Below are positions 43,112-50,473 of a DNA stretch of 54,794 nucleotides, piece by piece. Position 1 is the stretch's first letter. Every line of letters begins with the position of its first letter. Where the stretch lies: NCBI GenBank assembly GCA_964399955.1, contig CAYNST010000010.1, positions 1-54,794 on the forward strand, in the 5' to 3' direction. Source of the DNA: CAYNST01 sp964399955 (GTDB taxonomy: Bacteria > Pseudomonadota > Gammaproteobacteria > Pseudomonadales > Cellvibrionaceae). Made by a program: the position numbers and the translations under genes. The notes under the pieces were generated by a model. The model did not search any database and was not told the DNA's origin. It saw only the letters and a list, made by a program, of their open reading frames with translations.

Positions 43112-44302
43112 TTGCACACCCAATTTCTCACCTCACTCGCAGACATCACCGCCGCCGAGTGGAACGCGCTTTGGCCCGACGACTTCCCCTTTGTATCCCA
43201 CGCCTACCTCTACGCGTTGGAGTCCAGTGGTTGCACCACTCCCCAGTCCGGCTGGGGTCCGCACCACCTGGTGATGCGAGAGGACGGGCGCGTGGTGGGC
43301 GTGATGCCGCTGTACATCAAAACCCACTCCTACGGCGAGTATGTTTTTGACTGGAGCTGGGCCGACGCCTATCACCGCTACGGCCGTGATTATTATCCAA
43401 AATTGCTCAGCGCCATCCCCTTCACCCCGGCAACCGGCCCGCGCTGGGCCACCGTCAGCGGGCAGGAGCAGGCACTGCTGAAGCAGATGCTGGAGGCCGT
43501 CGCTGAACTCCTGCAGGAGCACAAGCTCTCCGGCTTCCACTGCCTGTTTCCCGATGCCGCTCAACGCACAGTGCTACAGAGCGCTTTGCCACAAAAAATG
43601 ATGCTGCGCCTGGGCTGCCAGTTTCATTGGATCAACCAGGGTTTTGAGAGCTTCACGCATTTCCTGGACGCGTTCACTTCCCGCAAACGCAAAGCAGTCA
43701 ACCGCGAGCGCCGCAAGATTGAAGAGCAGGCTCTACATGTCGAGAGAGTGCTGGGGGAGAATCTGGGCGAGGCGGACTGGCAGGGATTCTACGATCTGTA
43801 TCGGCTCACCTACCTCAAACGCAGCGGTCACGAGGGCTATCTCAACCAGGCTTTTTTCCTGCAACTGGGCCGTCAGTTGCAGAAGAGAGTAATGATGGTC
43901 AAGGCGTTCAAGGATCAGCGTTGGGTGGCGGCCGCGCTCTACTTTCACGACAGCCACACACTCTATGGCCGCTATTGGGGCGCAGTGGATGAGTACGACG
44001 GGTTGCATTTCGAATGCTGCTACTACCAGGGCATAGAATTTGCCATAGAGCACAACCTGGCCCGCTTTGACCCGGGCGCACAGGGCGAGCACAAGATCCA
44101 GCGCGGCTTCACCCCCATTTACACCGCTTCGCTGCACTGGATAGCCGAGCCGCCCTTTGCCGACGCCATTGCCGGCTTTTTGCAGCAGGAGCGGGAGCAC
44201 ATTGCCCACTACTGCGCCGATGCCAAAACTTACTTGCCATTCAAGGAGGATTTCGTGCTGACTGACGCCGAGCATCTGCTGGGCGCCCTGCGGGTAAGAT
44301 AA
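43112..44302 (+). CDS. DUF482 (COG3146) GNAT-like protein
   Basis: A 396-residue protein of the FemAB/GNAT-related COG3146 family, described as predicted N-acetyltransferase or peptidogalycan biosynthesis protein. Conserved stretches are FVSHAYLYALESSGCTTPQSGWGPHHLV, VFDWSWADAYHRYGRDYYPKLLSAIPFTPATGPR, and GRYWGAVDEYDGLHFECCYYQGIEFAIEHNLARFDPGAQGEHKIQRGF. The start is TTG 43112, supported by GAAGGAG eight bases before it. It follows phoR by 30 bp and may be co-transcribed with it. The reaction is unknown. Confidence 0.9.
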   Translation: MHTQFLTSLADITAAEWNALWPDDFPFVSHAYLYALESSGCTTPQSGWGPHHLVMREDGRVVGVMPLYIKTHSYGEYVFDWSWADAYHRYGRDYYPKLLSAIPFTPATGPRWATVSGQEQALLKQMLEAVAELLQEHKLSGFHCLFPDAAQRTVLQSALPQKMMLRLGCQFHWINQGFESFTHFLDAFTSRKRKAVNRERRKIEEQALHVERVLGENLGEADWQGFYDLYRLTYLKRSGHEGYLNQAFFLQLGRQLQKRVMMVKAFKDQRWVAAALYFHDSHTLYGRYWGAVDEYDGLHFECCYYQGIEFAIEHNLARFDPGAQGEHKIQRGFTPIYTASLHWIAEPPFADAIAGFLQQEREHIAHYCADAKTYLPFKEDFVLTDAEHLLGALRVR

Positions 44303-44380
44303 GGCTCCGCCACAGGCAACGCATCGGCGGACGCCGACCGCGCAAAAGGCAAGGCTCGTCGTTCATTGCAGGCCACCCAC

Positions 44381-45499
44381 TCAGAAGGGTATGCGCAGGT
44401 CCCAACTGAAGCCGAAGGTATGTGCCTGCTTGAGGTCCAGATCATCAAACACCAGGCTTATCTTGCCCATTGGCATGGCCAGGCCCAGGTGCCACGCCTG
44501 AGTTTGCGTTTCCCGCCCCAGGCTTGCACCCCAGCGCGGCGCCCAGTTGTAGCCCAGTTGTAGCCACTTGAAACTCATCACATCTATCCGGTCGTACTCA
44601 TAGCCAAAGCGCCAGGCGTTGCGCTGGTAGCTGAGGTTGAGCCTTTCTCGCGAGCGCAGGGGCTGCTTCAGGCTGCCAAAGGTTTCTTCGCCGGAAAAGT
44701 AAGGGTTGGCTTCCAAAAAACCGTCTTCATCAACGATGATGGTTTCCGATGTGGCGCGCGCCGTCGTGCGAGGCAGGCCGCTCCAGTGAATCTTGCCCAA
44801 TAGATCTTCGAAGCTTGCGGAAAACGTCAGCCCGTCATAGATGCGCCATTCCAAACCCATGTCCAGGGTGTAACCCTTGCCGTTAGGCGCGTCCACCTCG
44901 CGGCGGAACAACACATCGTCGGTGTAGAAATAGTCGGCGTAAAGCTCGCCATCCAGCATCAAGGTCGTCTGCCCGGCCACGGTGCGATTGACCATCTGAA
45001 TGACTCCGCCCTGGCCCTCCGGGTCCTTGCCCATATAGCCGTAGACGCCCTCTGTGGCGATGAAGGCGGAAAAGCTCGCAGATAAATCAAGGTTTGGCGC
45101 AACTGCCCATGTGCGACCTACCCGCCCGCCCGACAACTGGTATTGGTTGGCCCACACATCCACCCGGTATTCCTGCTCCAGGGGTATGGGTTGGCGGTTC
45201 TTCTGGCGCCAGGCAAATTCTGCCGTTTGCGAGTCAAAGTCCAGGCTGTAGTCATTGCGGTGAAAAACCGCGAATTCGTAGGCGCCCACGGCCAATCCCA
45301 GCTCTATGCGGTTGCGTGACAGCGCGTGGCTACCTTCATCGGGGGCAGGGCCAATCAAAAAGTTGATGTAGGACTGCAGGGGCACGGCGCCGCTGTAGCT
45401 GAAGCTGTCTGCCCGGCTGAACATCTGCGCCTGTGCGGCGGGGGCAATAGTCAAGACAGTGGCCACGGCTGCCAGCGCGAAATTAAGCGGCTTGATCAT
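44381..45499 (-). CDS. Probable outer-membrane beta-barrel protein, unknown
   Basis: A 372-residue exported protein with signal peptide MIKPLNFALAAVATVLTIAPAAQA. It has alternating hydrophobic/polar strands throughout, many aromatic girdle residues, and a terminal strand AHTFGFSWDLRIPF ending in Phe, the BAM recognition mark of outer-membrane barrels. About twelve to fourteen strands look likely. I do not recognise the family. It is downstream of the lipoprotein/cytochrome cluster on the same strand (183 bp gap) and could be its outer-membrane partner, but no signal proves co-expression. The start at 45499 is favoured by the signal peptide. Confidence 0.7.
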   Translation of the reverse strand: MIKPLNFALAAVATVLTIAPAAQAQMFSRADSFSYSGAVPLQSYINFLIGPAPDEGSHALSRNRIELGLAVGAYEFAVFHRNDYSLDFDSQTAEFAWRQKNRQPIPLEQEYRVDVWANQYQLSGGRVGRTWAVAPNLDLSASFSAFIATEGVYGYMGKDPEGQGGVIQMVNRTVAGQTTLMLDGELYADYFYTDDVLFRREVDAPNGKGYTLDMGLEWRIYDGLTFSASFEDLLGKIHWSGLPRTTARATSETIIVDEDGFLEANPYFSGEETFGSLKQPLRSRERLNLSYQRNAWRFGYEYDRIDVMSFKWLQLGYNWAPRWGASLGRETQTQAWHLGLAMPMGKISLVFDDLDLKQAHTFGFSWDLRIPF

Positions 45500-45681
45500 A
45501 AGGATGCATCTCAATGCCCTGTGAAATTGAGCGGTGCGACGTCCACCACTCAAATCGCGGTGCTGCAGCCTCTTTTTGAATCATCGGTTAATTATTAGTT
45601 CCTGCGGATGGCCCGCGTCGCGACGCCATAGACAGTTTGGCAGAGCTTGACGCGGTGACGATTGCCACCGCCCAAAGGCGG

Positions 45682-48012
45682 TCACATAGACTCGAAAAAA
45701 CCGTCCGCGAACGAGATTTTAATCCACTCGCCCATATCTCTGATATCGGCCAGGAACTTGCCTTCAAAATCCGTGACCGAACCGTGCCTAACGCCTGTAC
45801 TGCGAGTGTCTATTTTCATCTGCATACCTTCCAGATTGACAGCATCCAGGCGCGACACACCGCCACTGCCGTTAAAATCAGCGTCCAGCACCAAGGCGTG
45901 ACCCGGGTAAGTCACTTTAAGGTGGTTCAACTTGTTCAGTTCGCCGCCCAGCCGGGAACCGGACAGGCCAATCAACACCGGCTCACTGATGCCCTTCAGG
46001 TTGGCTTTGAAGGTGGTGGACAGAGTCAGCCCCAGGTAGCTGGTTTCTGTTTCACCTTCAAAGCCGGAGTGCGACTCCACTGCTTCGCAGTCGGCCACCG
46101 CTGCCAGCGGGCACAAACGGGACGACTTTTTAACATACATGATGGTGTCCTGCGGTTGAACACTCTGCTTGATATTGACGGCAGCCACAAATGTGTCGTC
46201 TTGCAGGTTGTCCAGCAGCGCACCCAGCTCCAGATTGACGCCGTGCAGCTCATCCACCACCGCTTGGCTCTCCTCCGTAACCCGCTCCTGCCCGTTTTCA
46301 ACTTCGCTTTTGCGGCGGCTGAGATAACTGCCTTTGGCGGTGTTCAGGGTCAGACCCAGCATGCCGTTCAGCGTCATGCGGCCGCTGTCGCCGGCATGGG
46401 CGATCTTGAAGGGCATGTTGAAGCGCAGCCCTTCCAGCTCAAATGAGTGGTCTTCATGCTGCCATTCACCTTGAGAAAAATCACTTTTCTGGTAGTACAA
46501 TGGCCCGGAGACTATGGTCTGCTTGTCGTTCAGCAGTTCCACTGTGAGATCCTGGAACGCCAGACTGCCGGTAAGCTTCACATCAATGCCCCTGGCCGTC
46601 ACGATCTGCTCATCAGTATTTCCCGTCAGACGGTTGAACGTACCGGCCAATGAAAGGTTGGTGTCCACCGCGCAATGATCATCCCGCTCCGGGCAACCGT
46701 CCACGCTGCCGTTAAACAGGATCTGCTTGTAGTCGCCCTGGCTGGTGAAACTGAAGTGCACACCGTCATAAGGTGAGATCACGGTGCGTCCCGAGTAGTA
46801 CTCACCCAGAATGTGTAGGGCGGCAAACAGCGTACGCTTGAAGGCTTCTGTCACTACATCCATCTCACCGCTGGAGGTCAATTCGTCCATCCGCACCTCC
46901 ACCCCGAAAGCTTCCAGCGCACCCAGCGCGTTGCCATCCACAAAGCTGGTGAGAGAGCCAAGAGAACCAATTTTGTTCAAGTCAATGGACGAAGCTACCT
47001 GGCGCACCTGTTTGACAAAAGCCTTGGCTCTGGCAGTGGGCGACATTCCCAGCACATTACTGACCGTACCCTTGTCAAAACGGTTGTCCTCATCGTTCTG
47101 CGCCAGCACTTTCAAAGCCGAAATCTCACCTAGCAGCACCGCCAGATCGAGGCGCTGCTCATAAGGCGCCAGCAGGGGTAGCAGGTGTTCGTAGATCCCC
47201 GCAAAGGAAATCACCCGTGAAATGCGCGAGTTGTTTGGCACCCCGGTAATCAGGTATTGCCCCAGGAATTGCTGCATAGCCTGGGGAACGGATTGTTGCG
47301 GATATCGAGCAACAACGGCAGCAATAATCGCCGGCGCCATAGCGGAATATTTGATGGTTTCATTACTAATGCCCGACAACTCGCCCATATCGGCAATATT
47401 GGCGATGGGCCGGGAAGGCAAGGCGCCAATGATGCCGAAGCGGCTGGCGATGCGGTGATTGGACTCCATGACCAGTTTGCGGAAATCGGTATCCACCGTT
47501 TTGCTTTCAGCCTCCGCCAGGGCAAACGCCAACTCGGTCAATAAAGTGGCGTTATAGACTGTTCCCGCGGACAGAGCGGAAACCCCCACCCTTAGCTGTA
47601 GACTGTCATTGATACCGTAGTAGCCGCCGTACTCAGCGTCGACCCCGCAGCCCGTCAACAGGATGCATTCTAAAAAGGTCTCTCCCGGCCGGTCCTGCAC
47701 CACCAGCACCGCTGTCGTGTTCAAATACTCCAGGTCCAGGTTCACATAAAAGCCCCCGCTGGCGTTGGTGCTGGAACGGCCAATCTCACGCTGCCAGTCA
47801 ACGCCATTGTCTGTTACTGGATAAACGGCAACCCGGGCCCCGGCGATAACGGGAGCAGCTACCCGGCCTTGTACACGGAAACTGGTGGGCTTGACTGCGG
47901 GCGCTTCCGGCTCTTGCGCGGTAAGCGTTTGCCCGTCCAGAGAGTCACTCTTGCACGCCAGCAAGCTCAAGGCCGACAGCAAAAGCAAAATAGTGAGGGC
48001 TGTACGAGTCAC
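45682..48012 (-). CDS. Large lipoprotein, heme-less member of the three-gene paralog set
   Basis: A 776-residue predicted lipoprotein (LSALSLLAC, lipid Cys at about residue 20) started at GTG 48012, with CAGG upstream. An Ig-like/regulatory-like segment (about residues 35-135: TSFRVQGRVAAPVIAGARVAVYPVTDNG) and a helical region follow. From about residue 360 to the end it aligns by eye with the C-terminal modules of the two cytochrome lipoproteins: GALEAFGVEVRMDELTS, GVHFSFTSQGDYKQILFNGSVDGC, FVAAVNIKQS, KGISEPVLIGLSG, LNHLKVTYPGHALVLDADFNGSGGVSRLDAVNLEGM, GSVTDFEG, ISFADGFFES. No CxxCH motif and no polyserine linker. The function is unknown. It probably belongs to the same surface assembly. 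Confidence 0.75.
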   Translation of the reverse strand: MTRTALTILLLLSALSLLACKSDSLDGQTLTAQEPEAPAVKPTSFRVQGRVAAPVIAGARVAVYPVTDNGVDWQREIGRSSTNASGGFYVNLDLEYLNTTAVLVVQDRPGETFLECILLTGCGVDAEYGGYYGINDSLQLRVGVSALSAGTVYNATLLTELAFALAEAESKTVDTDFRKLVMESNHRIASRFGIIGALPSRPIANIADMGELSGISNETIKYSAMAPAIIAAVVARYPQQSVPQAMQQFLGQYLITGVPNNSRISRVISFAGIYEHLLPLLAPYEQRLDLAVLLGEISALKVLAQNDEDNRFDKGTVSNVLGMSPTARAKAFVKQVRQVASSIDLNKIGSLGSLTSFVDGNALGALEAFGVEVRMDELTSSGEMDVVTEAFKRTLFAALHILGEYYSGRTVISPYDGVHFSFTSQGDYKQILFNGSVDGCPERDDHCAVDTNLSLAGTFNRLTGNTDEQIVTARGIDVKLTGSLAFQDLTVELLNDKQTIVSGPLYYQKSDFSQGEWQHEDHSFELEGLRFNMPFKIAHAGDSGRMTLNGMLGLTLNTAKGSYLSRRKSEVENGQERVTEESQAVVDELHGVNLELGALLDNLQDDTFVAAVNIKQSVQPQDTIMYVKKSSRLCPLAAVADCEAVESHSGFEGETETSYLGLTLSTTFKANLKGISEPVLIGLSGSRLGGELNKLNHLKVTYPGHALVLDADFNGSGGVSRLDAVNLEGMQMKIDTRSTGVRHGSVTDFEGKFLADIRDMGEWIKISFADGFFESM

Positions 48013-48173
48013 ATAAACACCTGTAATTATTGTTTTCGGCCGTCGCTCGTGCGATGCGTGCTTCTTATACAACTCAGAGCGTTTTTCGTTCAACCTGGTT
48101 GCCCAATGGTAATCTAGACTACGCCCGCTTCCCAATGACCAGATCTCATTTACACCATTGAGTCTATCCCAAA

Positions 48174-48204
48174 ATAAAAAAAAGGGAGGCAAATGCCTCC
48201 CTAA
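48174..48204 (-). terminator. Intrinsic terminator of the monoheme lipoprotein gene
   Basis: On the minus strand GGGAGGCATTTGCCTCCC is followed by a run of T. It is 28 bases after the stop at 48230. Confidence 0.92.
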
Positions 48205-48229
48205 ACTTACCTTTGTTCAAAACGGTGTT

Positions 48230-50263
48230 TTACAACACCTCGGTGGTCCCGTCTGTGTAAGTGATTACCAGTTGGCCTTCGGTCTCACTGATGGTGCCTA
48301 CTTGAACACCCATCGCGTCGGTAACCGTGCCAGACCGGGCACCGTCTGCATAGACGATCTCAATGGTAGAGCCGTTATCGCCCTCGGCACTCAAGCTGCG
48401 GATTTCACCGTCCTGGTCAAATTCGCCGCTGAGGGTGTAGCTGACACCGGCGTAGCTGACTTGCATGTCGGTTACGCTAACCAGATCGCCTTCTCTGGGT
48501 GCACCGGCCAGCTCAATCGCCAGCGGGTCAACTCCTGCCAGCTCCGCATCCACATTGATGTTGGTGGACAGGTTAGGCAGCAGCGCCGCGAGGAAACCGA
48601 TCAGGGTGTCAGGCGTGGCGCCTTCTGCGCTGAAGGTGGTGCCTTTGGTTTCGCAGTTGTCGCCCTTGCAGGTGGTGATTACGCCTGAAGTACCGTCGGT
48701 AGTGCCTGGAGATACCAGATTAATTGTGGCAACCAAACTTTCAGAGGATTGGTTGGCAATCGTGGCCTCAGCGGTAACATCCAGGTTCGCTAGAGTCTCA
48801 ACAGAAATGCTCTGAGAGCTGGTATCTAGACCATCTTCTTTTACGGAGGTGTTGTTGTACTCGACAACCAGTTCCTCTCCGCTGCCAGAGACAATAACTC
48901 CAACCGATACCGGATCGGCGGCCTGCAACTGAGTCAAGGTGAACGGCAAATTAAGATTGAGATCCTCAATTTCAGCAGAGATATCAGACGAAGAACGTCC
49001 CGCAGCCGGTGTGGATTCATCTATAGTCAGATACAGATCAGCGATCGAAATCGCGGCGCCGGCCTCAGGTGGTGCGAACTCCATCGCAACATAGCTGTTT
49101 TGAAGTGTTCCCGTTACATTCAGCTGAAGACCTCTGGCAGAAAGGGACGAGCTGGTGTCGCTCTTAGCGCCAGTAGGTGGACGATCGAAATCCGTAACGA
49201 CGGTCATTTCCACATCGACGTCGCAACCAACGTTTTTATCACTTTCAACGCAGACATTGACGGTCTGGTCGACAACGAACGTCATCGTATTTCCCTGTTT
49301 GCTGAAAGCCACACGTACACCCTGGGTCTCAGCGGGAATAGGCTGATCGCCGATATCCGAACTAAGGACTTCTACAATCGCTCCGCCAACCCGTCCCAGA
49401 GCGTCCAGCACGTTATTGGTCGCAGAACCCTCAAAGGCTTTGCCGGTCTGGTTGAGGAAGCGCTCCATGGCGTCTGCAGTCGGCGAATCGCCGAAGGCAT
49501 TAGAGAGAGTGCCCGCCAGGTCATTGCTGTTGAAGTTGATGGCACTGCTCAGGCGGCGGACATCGGCAGCCACAGCCTTGGCTCCGGCGATATCGCCATT
49601 GGGAGTACCGGCGCCAGAGCTGGATGAGCTGCTGCTGGAAGAGCTTGAGCCTGCGCCACTGGAGCTGCTGGATGAACTTGCCATGCCGCTGCTAGAGCTG
49701 GATGAGCTGCTGGACGACGATGAGCTGGAGCCACCACTGCCAGTGTCAGCGCGCAAGGACCAGAGATAGGCAGCGGTATTGTCAGCGCAGTCATCAACAC
49801 AACTGGTCGGATCAAATGGTGCGAATGGCATGGCAGCGGCGATATAGGCGGCCAGACCCGCTTCAGTTTCTTCGAATTCGGTCTTCGTGGGGTAGGTCAA
49901 CGCGTTGACGTCAAATTTGAAAACACCACCGAAGGCCCCATCCTGCTCACTGCCGTGACAGCTGCTGCAGGCCGCTTCGAATGCGGTCAGGCCGGCTTCC
50001 GGATCGCCATTCAAGGGTGGGGGGGTTGCACCGCTGCTGGAGCTACTACTGGAGGACGAGCTGCTGGAGGACGAGCCACCGGGGGAACCTGAAGACGAGC
50101 TGGAGCTGCTGGTGGAGCCTGAAGACGAACTGGAGCTGCTGGTGGAGCCTGAAGACGAGCTGGAGCTGCTGGAGCCGCCGTCAATTGGGGTCATACCTGC
50201 ATTACTACAACCCTGCGCAAGCAGGGCGGAAAGTACGAGCAGGGGCGTGGCAAAGTTTTTCAT
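48230..50263 (-). CDS. Polyserine-linked monoheme cytochrome lipoprotein
   Basis: A 677-residue lipoprotein: MKNFATPLLVLSALLAQGC gives lipid Cys19. Polyserine linkers fill about residues 31-78. The cytochrome c domain has heme motif CSSCH (99-103), a likely axial Met in AAAMPFAPFDP and a CVDDC cysteine pair typical of this group. A second polyserine/Gly linker leads to the C-terminal module of about 430 residues (ADVRRLSSAINFNSND to the end). The module shares with its neighbours LDALGRVGGAIVEVLSSDIG, a CDVDVEMTVVTDFDRPPTGAKSD block, LAALLPNLSTNINVDAELAGVDP, and a beta-rich end (GVSYTLSGEFDQDG ... GTVTDAMGVQVGTI ... YTDGTTEVL). It is probably tethered to the outer membrane and may pass electrons outward. 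Confidence 0.85.
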   Translation of the reverse strand: MKNFATPLLVLSALLAQGCSNAGMTPIDGGSSSSSSSSGSTSSSSSSSGSTSSSSSSSGSPGGSSSSSSSSSSSSSSGATPPPLNGDPEAGLTAFEAACSSCHGSEQDGAFGGVFKFDVNALTYPTKTEFEETEAGLAAYIAAAMPFAPFDPTSCVDDCADNTAAYLWSLRADTGSGGSSSSSSSSSSSSSSGMASSSSSSSGAGSSSSSSSSSSSGAGTPNGDIAGAKAVAADVRRLSSAINFNSNDLAGTLSNAFGDSPTADAMERFLNQTGKAFEGSATNNVLDALGRVGGAIVEVLSSDIGDQPIPAETQGVRVAFSKQGNTMTFVVDQTVNVCVESDKNVGCDVDVEMTVVTDFDRPPTGAKSDTSSSLSARGLQLNVTGTLQNSYVAMEFAPPEAGAAISIADLYLTIDESTPAAGRSSSDISAEIEDLNLNLPFTLTQLQAADPVSVGVIVSGSGEELVVEYNNTSVKEDGLDTSSQSISVETLANLDVTAEATIANQSSESLVATINLVSPGTTDGTSGVITTCKGDNCETKGTTFSAEGATPDTLIGFLAALLPNLSTNINVDAELAGVDPLAIELAGAPREGDLVSVTDMQVSYAGVSYTLSGEFDQDGEIRSLSAEGDNGSTIEIVYADGARSGTVTDAMGVQVGTISETEGQLVITYTDGTTEVL
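50086..50173. repeat. Tandem 30-bp repeat coding for polyserine linker
   Basis: About three near-identical 30-bp units encode STSSSSSSSG ten-residue repeats within the linker of the monoheme lipoprotein. Such units change copy number easily by slippage. Confidence 0.85.
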
Positions 50264-50418
50264 AGCATCATCCCATTACTGGTAACCAGTGGTAGAACTG
50301 GCGGTCGTTAAAATTATAAAGAAGCCGTGATCAAACCGCATCTAGGCCGATGATACGCGGGTTTATAAAGTCAGTTAGCAAACCAGATCTCAGTTAGAGG
50401 CATCAGTTTACCGGAATC

Positions 50419-50448
50419 AAAAAAAAGGGGGGCCAAGCCCCCCAAAAA
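50419..50448 (-). terminator. Intrinsic terminator of the diheme lipoprotein gene
   Basis: On the minus strand GGGGGGCTTGGCCCCCC is followed by a long T-run. It is 26 bases after the stop at 50474, so the neighbouring paralog gene has its own promoter. Confidence 0.92.
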
Positions 50449-50473
50449 CTTACCTTATTCTCACTGCTCCGGC

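Noticed and set aside
45669..45684. ACCGCC/GGCGGT hairpin at the end of the 776-residue lipoprotein gene
   Set aside because: Overlaps the stop codon and lacks a T-run, so I did not call it a terminator.
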